A DNA stretch of 64,000 nt, taken from an uncultured Ruegeria sp. (GTDB lineage: Bacteria > Pseudomonadota > Alphaproteobacteria > Rhodobacterales > Rhodobacteraceae). Position 1 is the first letter of the stretch. Each line of letters begins with the position of its first letter. A program made the translations under genes and the position numbers. The notes under the pieces are model-generated. The model was not told the origin of the DNA and searched no databases. It was given only the letters and a program-made list of their open reading frames with translations. Shown here piece after piece: positions 17,127 through 25,474 of this stretch. Where the stretch lies: contig NZ_CANMFF010000020.1 of assembly GCF_947497005.1 (NCBI RefSeq), positions 1 through 64,000 of the forward strand, given 5' to 3'.

Positions 17127-19328
17127 TCATGCTGCTTTTGCTTCGGGGTTGAAGCGCCCGTAGAAGCTTTGCCCCTTGCCCGCCATCTCTCGCAGCAGCG
17201 CTGGGCAGGCAAAGCGTTCGCCGTATTTCTCGGCCATTTGATCACAGCGTTCGGCTGCGTAAGGCGTGCCGATGATATCCAGCCAGCTTAGCGGACCACC
17301 TGACCATGGCGCAAAGCCCCAGCCCAGGATGGCACCCACGTCGCCTTCGCGGATGTCTTCCAGCACACCTTCTTCCAGCGCACGGACGGCTTCCAGAACC
17401 TGTGCAAACATCAGACGTTCCTGCACTTCGATCAGGTCGGGCTGGTCCTCGGCGTGCGGATATTTCTCCTGCAGGCCCTTCCAGTATTCGACGCGTTTTC
17501 CCTTTTCGTCATAGTCGAAGAAGCCCGCGTTTGCCTTGCGGCCCAGACGACCCTGTTCTTCCATCCAAAAGATCAGATCGTCCGATGGGCTTTCCGGATA
17601 GGCATCGCCCATGGCTGCCTTTGTTGCACGAGCGATCTTGGCACCCAGATCAATCGAGGTTTCGTCAGTCAGTTGGATCGGCCCAACCGGGAAGCCAAGC
17701 TGACGCGCGGCGTTGTCGATCAGCACAGGGTTTACGCCTTCGGCGATCATTCGCACACCTTCGTTGATATAAGGAATGATGCAGCGGTTGGCGTAGAAGA
17801 AGCGTGCATCGTTGACCACAATCGGCGTTTTTCGGATCTGGCGGACATAGTCCAGCGCCTTGGCCACCGCGCGATCGCCGGTTTCCTTGCCCTTGATGAT
17901 CTCGACCAGGAACATCTTCTCGACCGGCGAGAAGAAGTGGATGCCGATGAACTGGTCAGACCGCACAGAAGCCTTGGCCAGATCGGTGATCGGCAGGGTC
18001 GAAGTATTTGAAGCGAAGATGCAGTCTTCCGGGATAATCGCCTCAACCTTCTTGGTCATCTCAGCCTTGACGCCCACGTCTTCGAAGACGGCTTCGATGA
18101 TCAGGTCACAACCTTTCAGGTTGTCCAGATCCGGCGTTGCGGTGATGCGGCCCAGCATGGCTTCTTTCTTTTCAGCCGTGACTTTGCCGCGCTTCATGCC
18201 TTTGTCCAGGTAGGTCTCGGTATAGGCCTTGCCCTTGTCGGCGGCTTCCTGATCGCGGTCGACCAGAACGACATCCATTCCGGCCTGAGCAGATACCAGT
18301 GCAATACCAGCGCCCATCATGCCTGCGCCCAGAACACCGATCTTCTTGACCGACTGGTCCGGCACGCCCGCGGGACGTACAGCACCTTTTTCCAGCGCTT
18401 CCTTGTTCAGGAACAGCGAGCGGATCATCGCACCCGACGACGGGTTCATCAGGACAGAAGTGAACCAGCGCGCTTCGATCTTCAGTGCAGTGTCGAAATC
18501 AACCAGAGCGCCTTCATAAACCGCGCTCAGCAGGGCCTTGGCCGCAGGGAAAGCCCCTTGGGTCTTGCCGTTCACCATCGCTGACGCACCGACGAAGTTC
18601 ATGAAGCCTGCAGGATGGTAGGGGGCACCGCCGGGCATCTTATATCCCTTCGCGTCCCACGGTTTGACCAGATCGGCATCCTTGGCGTTCAGCACCCATT
18701 CCTTGGCTGCGGCCATCGGGTCGGCTGCAATCTCGTCGATATAGCCTGCGCCCTTGGCCTTTTTGACGTCCAGCATCTTGCCTTCCAACAGCAGCGGAGC
18801 CGCAGCAATGGCCCCAACTTTGCGGACCATGCGGGTTGTGCCGCCCGCGCCGGGGAAGATGCCAACCATGATCTCGGGCAGGCCGTATTTCGCCTTGGGG
18901 TTTTCAGCCGCAAAGATGCGGTGCGTGGAAAGCGGCAGTTCCATACCGATGCCCGCGGCGGTGCCGGGCAGAACGGTGGCAATTGGCTTGCCGCCCTTCT
19001 TGGTTTTGGGGTCCATGCCTGCCATCTCGATCTTGCGCAGCAGGGCATGCATTTGCATCGTACCCTCAAACAGACCTTTGGCCGGGTTGTCGCCTGCCTG
19101 TTCTTTCATCACGGCCAGCAGGTTCAGGTCCATGCCGCCCGCGAACGACCCGTCCTTGCCTGAAGTGACGATAATGCCTTTGACCTCATCATCGGCCAGC
19201 GCCTGGTCGATGCAGTCGCTTAGCTGTGCAAGACCGTCAAAGGACATCACATTCATGGTTTTCCCGGGCACATCCCAGGTGATTGTGGCGACGCCGTCCG
19301 CGTCTTTTCTCAGAGTGAAATCAGTCAT
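17127..19328 (-). CDS. fadJ: Bifunctional enoyl-CoA hydratase / 3-hydroxyacyl-CoA dehydrogenase
   Basis: A 733-residue beta-oxidation enzyme. The N-terminal crotonase domain (about 1-200) carries both catalytic glutamates, Glu130 in AAGIGMELPL and Glu152 in LPEIMVGIFPG. The NAD-binding domain starts at Lys329 with KIGVLGAGMMGAGIAL (GAGMMG at 334-339). The C-terminal dehydrogenase part includes FFSPVEKMFLVEII and GFPVGPIQLTDE. Together they hydrate enoyl-CoA and oxidise 3-hydroxyacyl-CoA in the cytosol. ATG 19328 overlaps the end of the upstream cupin gene by eight bases and gives the typical MTDFTLRKD start; longer in-frame starts lie inside that gene. It could equally be named fadB, as the two are not separable by motif here. 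Confidence 0.92.
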   Translation of the reverse strand: MTDFTLRKDADGVATITWDVPGKTMNVMSFDGLAQLSDCIDQALADDEVKGIIVTSGKDGSFAGGMDLNLLAVMKEQAGDNPAKGLFEGTMQMHALLRKIEMAGMDPKTKKGGKPIATVLPGTAAGIGMELPLSTHRIFAAENPKAKYGLPEIMVGIFPGAGGTTRMVRKVGAIAAAPLLLEGKMLDVKKAKGAGYIDEIAADPMAAAKEWVLNAKDADLVKPWDAKGYKMPGGAPYHPAGFMNFVGASAMVNGKTQGAFPAAKALLSAVYEGALVDFDTALKIEARWFTSVLMNPSSGAMIRSLFLNKEALEKGAVRPAGVPDQSVKKIGVLGAGMMGAGIALVSAQAGMDVVLVDRDQEAADKGKAYTETYLDKGMKRGKVTAEKKEAMLGRITATPDLDNLKGCDLIIEAVFEDVGVKAEMTKKVEAIIPEDCIFASNTSTLPITDLAKASVRSDQFIGIHFFSPVEKMFLVEIIKGKETGDRAVAKALDYVRQIRKTPIVVNDARFFYANRCIIPYINEGVRMIAEGVNPVLIDNAARQLGFPVGPIQLTDETSIDLGAKIARATKAAMGDAYPESPSDDLIFWMEEQGRLGRKANAGFFDYDEKGKRVEYWKGLQEKYPHAEDQPDLIEVQERLMFAQVLEAVRALEEGVLEDIREGDVGAILGWGFAPWSGGPLSWLDIIGTPYAAERCDQMAEKYGERFACPALLREMAGKGQSFYGRFNPEAKAA

Positions 19329-19809
19329 TGTCATCTCCAATCTGGTCAGCCGTGAGCGGGCTGCCATCCTTGCGGGTGAAGGAAAAGCCGTTCTCATCAT
19401 CCTTCACCATCATGTCTATATCGCTGTAATAGCCGGTCTCGGTCGGGGTCCGAGTGCCCACCACCAGAAAGGTCATGGGCGCATCGGTTTTGTTCACAAG
19501 GTGATGGCCGTTGGCCTCACCTGCGGGCCAGGCAGCGCAGTCACCGGGCTGCATATCGTGCTCGCCATCGTCATCGACCAGCGTGCATGAGCCGCTGAGG
19601 ATGATGGCAAACTCGTCCTGTTCCATGTGATAGTGGCGCAGCGAGGACAGGCCCTGCGGTTCCAACCGCACGATGTTGACCCCGTATTGGGTCAGCCCAC
19701 CCGCATCACCGACGCGCTGCGCGAAACGACCCGCAGTCGCCTCGGCCAGCTTGCCGGGATAGGACGAACCGCCCTTGAACGGAATCTGAGAGAGGTCCAG
19801 CTTGGGCAT
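19321..19809 (-). CDS. Cupin-domain protein inside the fad operon
   Basis: A 162-residue protein with one cupin fold. The metal motif is partly visible as SSLRHYHMEQDEFAIILSG (two histidines and a glutamate), followed by the second half GDCAAWPAGEANGHHLVN. The C-terminus is acidic. It starts with TGATG coupling to the fadA stop and overlaps fadJ by eight bases, so it is made together with both beta-oxidation enzymes. Its function is not known; it could bind a metal and small ligand as a sensor or act as an isomerase or hydrolase on a side product. An in-frame upstream start at 19857 lies inside fadA and was rejected. Confidence 0.8.
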   Translation of the reverse strand: MPKLDLSQIPFKGGSSYPGKLAEATAGRFAQRVGDAGGLTQYGVNIVRLEPQGLSSLRHYHMEQDEFAIILSGSCTLVDDDGEHDMQPGDCAAWPAGEANGHHLVNKTDAPMTFLVVGTRTPTETGYYSDIDMMVKDDENGFSFTRKDGSPLTADQIGDDND

Positions 19810-21020
19810 CAGACGCGCTCGATAATGGTTGCAGCACCCATACCGGACGCAATGCAAAGCGTGGCCAGACCGGTTTCCTTGTCCTGACGCTCCAGCTCAT
19901 CCAGCAGCGTGCCGATGATCATTGCGCCGGTTGCACCCAGCGGGTGACCCATCGCGATCGACCCGCCGTTGACGTTGACCAGCGCCGGATCGACATCAAA
20001 CGCCTGTTGGAACCGCAGCACGACCGAGGCGAAGGCTTCGTTCACTTCGAACAGGTCCAGATCACTGATCTTCATACCGTTGTCGGCTAGGATCTTTTCC
20101 GTCACCGGAACCGGGCCAGTCAGCATGATGGTCGGGTCAGTGCCGATCTTGGCCGTCGCCTTGATGCGGGCGCGCGGTTTCAGGCCGTACTTCTCGCCGA
20201 ATTCCTTGTTGCCGATCAGAACCGCTGCCGCGCCATCCACAATGCCCGAGCTGTTGCCCGCGTGGTGGATGTGGTTCACTCGTTCAAGATGCGGGTATTT
20301 CAGCATCGCGACCTTGTCGAAGCCGGGCATCTGTTCGCCCATCATCGCAAACGATGGGTTCAGCGCGCCGAGGCTCTGCATGTCGGTGGTGGGGCGCATG
20401 TATTCGTCGCGATCCAGAATGGTCAGGCCGTTCTGATCCTTGACGGTGATTACGGACTTTTCGAACCGGTTGTCCGCCCATGCTTCCGCCGCGCGTCTCT
20501 GTGATTCAACTGCCAGCGCGTCAGCGTCATCGCGGCTAAACCCATATTCCGTTGCGATGATGTCGGCCGAGATACCCTGTGGCACGAAATAAGTGTCCAT
20601 TGCCAGCGAGGGGTCAACGGCAATCGCCGCGCCATCGCTGCCCATGGCAACACGGCCCATCATTTCGACGCCGCCCGCGATGTAGGCTTCGCCTGCACCA
20701 CCCTTGACCTGGTTTGCGGCCAGGTTCACGGCTTCCATGCCCGAGGCGCAGAAACGGTTGATGGCCAGTCCGGGGATCGACTGATCCAGATCCGAGGCCA
20801 GAACCGCCGAACGGGCCAGACAACCGCCCTGTTCCATCACTTGCGTGACGTTGCCCCAGATCACGTCTTCGACGGCGTGGCCTTCAAGGTTGTTACGCTC
20901 TTTCATTGCATTCAGGGTCAGGGCGGACAGGCGCACCGAGGTCACCTCGTGCAGGCTGCCATCCTTGCGGCCCTTGCCACGCGGGGTGCGCAGGGCGTCA
21001 TAAATATAAGCTTCGGTCAT
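19809..21020 (-). CDS. fadA: Acetyl-CoA acyltransferase (3-ketoacyl-CoA thiolase)
   Basis: A 403-residue thiolase that cleaves 3-ketoacyl-CoA with CoA to shorten the acyl chain by two carbons. The acyl-accepting Cys91 is in NRFCASGMEA, His359 is in GGSIAMGHPLGATG, and the proton-transferring Cys389 is in LCIASGMGAA. The length is normal. ATG 21020 gives MTEAYIYDALRTPRGKG, the usual start; the longer in-frame start at 21035 adds only five arginine-rich residues. It lies between the GST gene (11-nt gap) and the cupin gene (1-nt overlap) and works with FadJ as the trifunctional beta-oxidation system. Confidence 0.95.
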   Translation of the reverse strand: MTEAYIYDALRTPRGKGRKDGSLHEVTSVRLSALTLNAMKERNNLEGHAVEDVIWGNVTQVMEQGGCLARSAVLASDLDQSIPGLAINRFCASGMEAVNLAANQVKGGAGEAYIAGGVEMMGRVAMGSDGAAIAVDPSLAMDTYFVPQGISADIIATEYGFSRDDADALAVESQRRAAEAWADNRFEKSVITVKDQNGLTILDRDEYMRPTTDMQSLGALNPSFAMMGEQMPGFDKVAMLKYPHLERVNHIHHAGNSSGIVDGAAAVLIGNKEFGEKYGLKPRARIKATAKIGTDPTIMLTGPVPVTEKILADNGMKISDLDLFEVNEAFASVVLRFQQAFDVDPALVNVNGGSIAMGHPLGATGAMIIGTLLDELERQDKETGLATLCIASGMGAATIIERV

Positions 21021-21031
21021 GGGTCTTCTCC

Positions 21032-21670
21032 TCAAGCTCGATCCGACGGGTTGCCGGGCATCAGGTCATATGGGTGTTTCCAACCGGGCTGCTCGGACAG
21101 TCGAGCCAGCCAGGCGTCGATATGAGGCCAGTCGGCACGGTCAAAGCCGAATGGTTCGGGATAATAGAGGTAACCGGAGCAGCTGATATCGGCGTTGGTC
21201 ACGCCGTCACCAACGATCCAATCGCGGCCGTCCAGATGATCGTTCAGCACTTGGTACGCGGCCTTCAGCCGTCCCTGATTGAAGGCAATCACATCGGGAT
21301 TGCGGTGTTGTTCCGGGAGGAAGTTGATCAGGAAACGGGTCAAACCGGCCATCGAGCTGAGTTTGTGATTGTCCCACAGGACCCAGCGCAGAATGTCGTA
21401 ATTCTCTTCCCGATCCTTGCCGCCAAACTTGCCTGATTTCTCAGTTACATAGGCCTGAATGGCACCGGATTGGCTGGTGCGGAACTCACCATCGATCAGG
21501 ACAGGCGCTTCGCCCATTTCATTCACTTCGGTGCGATACTCGGGCGTACGGGTAACACCTTTGAAGAAATCAACAAAAACCGGCTCCCACTCCAGCCCGG
21601 ACATTTCCAGCGCCAAAGCTGCTTTGTAGCTGTTTCCGCTTTCTCCGAAGCAATGAAGTTTGATGGTCAT
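21032..21670 (-). CDS. Glutathione S-transferase family protein
   Basis: A 212-residue protein with an N-terminal thioredoxin-like domain (MTIKLHCFGESGNSYKAALA; the serine near residue 13 is the likely glutathione-activating residue, and EAPVLIDGEFRTSQSGAI is the cis-Pro and glutathione gamma-glutamyl binding region). A helical C-terminal domain with GDGVTNADISCSGYLYY follows. A strong GGGAGGGG ribosome-binding site precedes ATG 21670; upstream starts in this frame are in non-coding sequence. It belongs to the fad operon and may detoxify reactive enoyl or aldehyde products, but this is inference. Confidence 0.88.
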   Translation of the reverse strand: MTIKLHCFGESGNSYKAALALEMSGLEWEPVFVDFFKGVTRTPEYRTEVNEMGEAPVLIDGEFRTSQSGAIQAYVTEKSGKFGGKDREENYDILRWVLWDNHKLSSMAGLTRFLINFLPEQHRNPDVIAFNQGRLKAAYQVLNDHLDGRDWIVGDGVTNADISCSGYLYYPEPFGFDRADWPHIDAWLARLSEQPGWKHPYDLMPGNPSDRA

Positions 21671-21770
21671 TCGATCGCCCCTCCCAAGGCATATGCGCGA
21701 AGTCGACATTCGCGTATTTCGAGAAAGACCAACCAATAGGCAAAGTGCCTTCTGGGTTCGTCTTTCTGAA

Positions 21771-21805
21771 AACACGCCCACCTGAAAACAGATGGCTGGT
21801 GTGTT
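21771..21805 (-). terminator. Attenuator-like hairpin after the 70-residue gene
   Basis: AACAC at 21771-21775 pairs with GTGTT at 21801-21805, continued by an imperfect GCCCACCTG/CAGATGGCTGG stem, and TTTT follows on the minus strand. It begins at the stop codon of the small RHH-like gene. It may reduce read-through into GST, fadA, cupin and fadJ. A second inverted repeat, ATGCGCGAA...TTCGCGTAT, lies near 21692-21716 in the same 134-nt gap. Confidence 0.4.
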
Positions 21806-22017
21806 TAACGTTTCCGCGCTTCAAGTTCGGAATTGAAGATGCGCAGGCGGTGGGTCAGGTTCTCCTCATCAATCACGCTGTTGAAATTCTCGAACAGAAA
21901 GGACAGTGCTTCACCTTCATCCAGACCGGCCTCACGCGAGAACGCTTTGAGCTTGCGATACCCATCCTCAGTCATCGCAACGGGAAAGCGGCGGGTCAGG
22001 CGAAAACGCTTTGGCAT
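21805..22017 (-). CDS. Small protein with RHH-like pattern
   Basis: A 70-residue basic protein. After a short basic arm (MPKRFRLTR) it shows a strand-like RFPVAMTE, a helix EDGYRKLKAFSREAG, a turn LDEGE and a second helix ALSFLFENFNSVI. That order and spacing resemble ribbon-helix-helix DNA-binding proteins (strand-helix-helix of about 45 residues). A CCGGAGGAACCAC ribosome-binding region precedes the ATG. It sits between fadE and GST in the fad operon with hairpins on both sides. The RHH assignment is by eye; it could be a small protein of another kind. Codon use looks like its neighbours. Confidence 0.7.
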   Translation of the reverse strand: MPKRFRLTRRFPVAMTEDGYRKLKAFSREAGLDEGEALSFLFENFNSVIDEENLTHRLRIFNSELEARKR

Positions 22018-22034
22018 GTGGTTCCTCCGGTAAG

Positions 22035-22064
22035 CTGGGTCCGGGCAATGTTACCCGGACCCAG
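22035..22064. repeat. Perfect 11-bp hairpin between fadE and the small gene
   Basis: CTGGGTCCGGG (22035-22045) and its exact complement CCCGGACCCAG (22054-22064) flank an eight-base loop, just after the fadE stop. No uridine run follows on the minus strand, so it is more likely an mRNA-stabilising or processing hairpin than a terminator. It would protect the fadE message 3' end and lower the relative amount of downstream product. Confidence 0.65.
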
Positions 22065-22071
22065 ACTGTGA

Positions 22072-23853
22072 TCAGAAGCTCGCCGCGTCCAGTGCCATGA
22101 CCGTGTCCGCGCCGGTCTGGATACGGGCCAGGTGCATACCCGTGGCGGGCAGGCGGCGTGCCATATAGAAACGCCCTGTGTTGATCTTAGTCTCATAAAA
22201 CTCTTTGTCCGAGGCACCATCGTCCAGCGCAACTTGTGCGGCCTTCGCCATCTGCGCCCACATCAGGCCCAGACAGACATGGCCGAACATGTGCATGAAG
22301 TCATATGAGCCGGACAGAGCATTGTTCGGGTTCTTCATGCCTTCCTGCATGAAATACATGCCAGCGGCCTGCAGATCCTTTGACGCAGCTTTCAGCGGTT
22401 CGATGAACGTCTTGTCGAAAACCTCATTCTGACCCGAATTTTCTTTGCAGAAGGTTTTGACCATCTCAAAGAACGCCATGACGTGCTTGCCGCCATCCTG
22501 CGCCAGCTTCCGGCCCACGAGGTCCAGCGCCTGAACGCCGTTCGCGCCTTCGTAGATCATCGCGATGCGAGCATCCCGGGTGTACTGGGACATGCCCCAT
22601 TCTTCGATGTAGCCGTGGCCGCCATAGACCTGTTGGGCCTGAACGGTCATGTCATAACCTTCGTCGGTCAGGAAGCCTTTGATGATCGGGGTCAACAGCG
22701 AGATCAGCCCGTCCGCGTCCTTGTCGCCTGAGCGGTGTGCCTTGTCGATCATGGTCGCACCCCACAGAAGGAACGCGCGCGCACCTTCGGTGAAGCTTTT
22801 CTGGTCCATCAAGTTGCGACGGATGTCGGGGTGGACGATCAGTGGGTCGGCCGGGCCATCGGGGTTCTTAACACCGGTCACATCGCGACCCTGCAGACGG
22901 TCCTTAGCGTATTCCAATGCGTTCTGGTACGCTGCCTCGGCCTGCGAAACGCCCTGCATGCCGACACCCAGACGCGCTTCGTTCATCATGGTGAACATGG
23001 CCCGCATGCCTTTGTGCTCTTCGCCCAGTAGCCACCCGGTAGCTTCGTCATAGTTCATGACGCAGGTCGAATTGCCGTGGATGCCCATCTTTTCTTCGAT
23101 CTTGCCGACCGAAACCCCATTGCGCTCACCCGCAGAACCGTCTTCGTTGACGATGAATTTCGGCACGATGAACAGCGACACGCCCTTGATACCCTCAGGC
23201 CCACCCGGGATTTTGGCCAGCACCAAATGGATGATGTTGTCGGCCATGTCGTGTTCACCGGCCGAGATAAAGATCTTCTGGCCCGAAATCTTGTACGAGC
23301 CGTCGCCCTGCGGTTCCGCCTTGGTGCGCATCAGGCCCAGATCGGTGCCGCAATGCGGTTCGGTCAAGTTCATGGTGCCGGTCCATTCGCAGCTGACCAT
23401 GTTCGGCAGGTACTTGTTCTTCTGCTCGTCCGTCCCGTGCGCCAGAATGGCCGAGGCCGCGCCATGGGTCAGGCCCTGATACATGGTGAATGCCTGGTTG
23501 GAGCCCGAGAACATCTCGCCGACTGCGGTACCAATCACATAGGGCATATTCTGGCCGCCATACTCTTCGGGCATGTCGAGGCCAGTCCAGCCGCCTTCTT
23601 TCATTTGCTCGAAGGCGTCTTTGAACCCTGTAGGAGTGTACACGATACCATTTTCCAAACGGCATCCTTCGGTGTCACCTACGATGTTCAGCGGATGCAG
23701 AACGTTGGTGGCAACCTTACCTGCTTCTTCCAGAACCGCGCCGGTGAATTCGGCTTCCAGTTCGTCATAGCCGGGGATATCCGACTGCGAGACGTTCAGA
23801 ACGTTGTGCAGGATGAACTGCATGTCTTTGGTTGGCGCGTTGTAAACGGGCAT
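22072..23853 (-). CDS. fadE: Acyl-CoA dehydrogenase
   Basis: A 593-residue FAD enzyme that introduces the trans-2 double bond into acyl-CoA. It has the long form with an extra C-terminal domain. The flavin-binding region TMNLTEPHCGTDLGLMRTKA is at about residues 159-180 and the candidate catalytic base is Glu435 in AMIYEGANGVQALDLVG. This same subfamily includes the DMSP-pathway enzyme DmdC (methylmercaptopropionyl-CoA dehydrogenase), so the substrate is not fixed by sequence. The neighbours (fadA, fadJ, MerR) favour general fatty acyl-CoA oxidation. It follows merR by 42 nt and is the first enzyme of the operon. Confidence 0.88.
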   Translation of the reverse strand: MPVYNAPTKDMQFILHNVLNVSQSDIPGYDELEAEFTGAVLEEAGKVATNVLHPLNIVGDTEGCRLENGIVYTPTGFKDAFEQMKEGGWTGLDMPEEYGGQNMPYVIGTAVGEMFSGSNQAFTMYQGLTHGAASAILAHGTDEQKNKYLPNMVSCEWTGTMNLTEPHCGTDLGLMRTKAEPQGDGSYKISGQKIFISAGEHDMADNIIHLVLAKIPGGPEGIKGVSLFIVPKFIVNEDGSAGERNGVSVGKIEEKMGIHGNSTCVMNYDEATGWLLGEEHKGMRAMFTMMNEARLGVGMQGVSQAEAAYQNALEYAKDRLQGRDVTGVKNPDGPADPLIVHPDIRRNLMDQKSFTEGARAFLLWGATMIDKAHRSGDKDADGLISLLTPIIKGFLTDEGYDMTVQAQQVYGGHGYIEEWGMSQYTRDARIAMIYEGANGVQALDLVGRKLAQDGGKHVMAFFEMVKTFCKENSGQNEVFDKTFIEPLKAASKDLQAAGMYFMQEGMKNPNNALSGSYDFMHMFGHVCLGLMWAQMAKAAQVALDDGASDKEFYETKINTGRFYMARRLPATGMHLARIQTGADTVMALDAASF

Positions 23854-23895
23854 GTGAAGCTCCCTTAATTCATATGTCCGGAGGGCAGAGCGATG

Positions 23896-24297
23896 TTACT
23901 CGGCTGCCTTTTTTTCCTGTTTCATCGAGGCGATGACTTTCTCGCCCCAGCGCAACTGCTCTTTCAGATCGTCGATGGCTTGCGTCAGTTCTTCGCGACG
24001 CGCCTCCATGTCAGCCAGACGTTCGCACGCAATTTCAAAAGTGCGGGTCATTTGAGTGACTTGCTGATCGCCCACATGGTACAAATCAAGCAGTTGTCGA
24101 ATTTCTTCGAGGCTAAACCCAAAGCGCTTGCCGCGCAGGATCAGTTTCAGCCGCGCCCGGTCACGCTTGGTGAACAGACGTTTCTGGCCTTCACGGATCG
24201 GGAACAGAAGTTCCTTGGCCTCATAGAACCGCAAGGTGCGTGGTGTGACATCATAGGTCTCGCACATCTCGCGGATGGTCATCACATCTTCGGTCAT
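23896..24297 (-). CDS. MerR-family regulator of the fad operon
   Basis: A 133-residue DNA-binding protein. The N-terminal winged helix (MTIREMCETYDVTPRTLRFYEAKELL) is the MerR recognition module and the rest is a coiled-coil dimerisation helix (about 75-125). There is no cysteine-rich effector site, as expected for the LiuR-type group that responds to acyl-CoA or branched-chain intermediates. It is 42 nt upstream of fadE in the same direction, so it likely regulates its own operon. A dense cluster of ACGT-type palindromes lies directly upstream. The effector is inference. Confidence 0.88.
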   Translation of the reverse strand: MTEDVMTIREMCETYDVTPRTLRFYEAKELLFPIREGQKRLFTKRDRARLKLILRGKRFGFSLEEIRQLLDLYHVGDQQVTQMTRTFEIACERLADMEARREELTQAIDDLKEQLRWGEKVIASMKQEKKAAE

Positions 24298-24568
24298 TCG
24301 TCATACTCTCGTCACTGGCGTCATGAGATATGAGTTGCGCAGTTGGTAATCGCTTTACAACACGAGAGTGACGTTTACGTAATTCAGACGCTGCGTCACT
24401 TTATTGTTGACGTAACATCCGGTCACGTAAGCGGGCTGCAGGGTAATTTTCTTTCCGTGACGTCAAGCTGATTTCGTTGCCAAAGCAGTCGCAATTGCAC
24501 AAACGACGCGCTTCCCTTCCCATAAACTTGGGTCCCGATGAATAAAAAGCTCAGCGTAGGTGGGCCGA
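24298..24568 (-). promoter_or_regulatory. Promoter region of the merR-fad operon with ACGT-type palindromes
   Basis: The 271-nt gap contains TGACGTTTACGTAA at 24369-24382 (ACGT-TT-ACGT core), a perfect TGACGTCA at 24458-24465, GACGTAAC and CACGTAAG near 24410-24430, and three CGTCA elements near 24299-24322. From memory, LiuR-type MerR proteins bind TTTACGT-NN-ACGTAAA-like palindromes, which matches. Repeated copies suggest several dimers or two regulators, since two MerR genes flank the gap. No open reading frame worth calling is present. Confidence 0.6.
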
Positions 24569-24937
24569 CTATTCCAGCGATTTGGCCGTTTGGTCGCGCA
24601 GACTTTTGAGTTCGTCCATGGCCTCGTCCAGTTGTTGGCGTTGCTGCTGAAGCTCGCTCATCTGGCGATCTGCCATCTCGACAAAAGTGGCCATTTGCGC
24701 CTCATTGCCCTGATCTTCATAGATCAGAAGCCATTGGCGAATCTCTTCCAGAGGGAATCCGAACTTGCGGCCACGCATGATCAGCTTCATCCGTGCGCAT
24801 TCCCTTGCGCCATAAAACCGGGACCGGCCTTCGCGGTCCGGTTGCAGAAGCTCGATATATTCGTAATAGCGCAGGGTGCGCGGTGTTACCTCGAACTCCG
24901 TGCACATTTCTTTGAATGACAAACGGTTGTTGGACAT
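24569..24937 (-). CDS. Second MerR-family regulator
   Basis: A 122-residue relative of the neighbouring MerR protein. Its DNA-binding half (SFKEMCTEFEVTPRTLRYYEYIELL) is followed by KLIMRGRKFGFPLEEIRQWL, closely paralleling KLILRGKRFGFSLEEIRQLL in the other gene, and a glutamine-rich coiled coil (ELQQQRQQLDEAMDELKSL). ATG 24937 has GGAGACCAGG upstream; a longer in-frame start at 25048 is in non-coding sequence. It is divergent from the thioesterase pair and upstream of the fad promoter region, so it may regulate either side. The two MerR genes probably arose by duplication. Confidence 0.88.
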   Translation of the reverse strand: MSNNRLSFKEMCTEFEVTPRTLRYYEYIELLQPDREGRSRFYGARECARMKLIMRGRKFGFPLEEIRQWLLIYEDQGNEAQMATFVEMADRQMSELQQQRQQLDEAMDELKSLRDQTAKSLE

Positions 24938-25053
24938 TCCTGGTCTCCTCGCCAGCAACCTAGGCGGTCCCGATCCCCAGCGCAACAGGTGGGCTTGCCC
25001 TTTGCCAAAACAGCGGCTCATAAAGGGAGGGCAGAGAACAGGACGCAAATCTC

Positions 25054-25473
25054 ATGGTCGATAAGACAGTTTTAGCCCGCCAGTTTATCGAGGCGATACC
25101 TCATGCGCGGGCTCTAAACCTGACGCTGACCCATATCGGCGAGGGTGAGGCAGAGATCACGCTGCCATACAACGAGGATCTGATCGGAGACCCGCGCACC
25201 GGTGTGATCCATGGCGGAGCAATCTCGACCATCTTGGATACGTGCTGCGGTGCTGCTGTGATGAGCCACCCCTCCGCGCCCGGAGGGACTGCAACCATCG
25301 ACCTGCGGATCGACTACATGCGGGCGGCAACGCCAGGTCAGACGATAACGGCGCGCGCGACCTGCTATCACATCACGCGGAACGTGGCCTTTGTTCGGGC
25401 CACTGCTGTGGATATCGACAAGGACTTGCCTGTGGCCACCGCTGCGGGGTCTTTTACGGTTGAGGGGAATTAA
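25054..25473 (+). CDS. PaaI-type hotdog thioesterase
   Basis: A 139-residue hotdog-fold protein. GVIHGGAISTILDTCCGAAV is the HGG active-site region of the PaaI family, and TIDLRIDYMRAATPGQTI forms the central strands. Such enzymes hydrolyse acyl- or aryl-CoA thioesters in the cytosol. It is the first gene of a plus-strand trio with a second thioesterase and a MATE transporter, divergent from a MerR gene, which suggests a link to acyl-CoA regulation. Confidence 0.85.
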   Translation: MVDKTVLARQFIEAIPHARALNLTLTHIGEGEAEITLPYNEDLIGDPRTGVIHGGAISTILDTCCGAAVMSHPSAPGGTATIDLRIDYMRAATPGQTITARATCYHITRNVAFVRATAVDIDKDLPVATAAGSFTVEGN

Positions 25474-25474
25474 T

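Noticed and set aside
22072..23853. Naming the acyl-CoA dehydrogenase dmdC (DMSP demethylation pathway)
   Set aside because: The subfamily is shared, but fadA, fadJ and MerR neighbours and the absence of dmdA, dmdB or dmdD favour general beta-oxidation.
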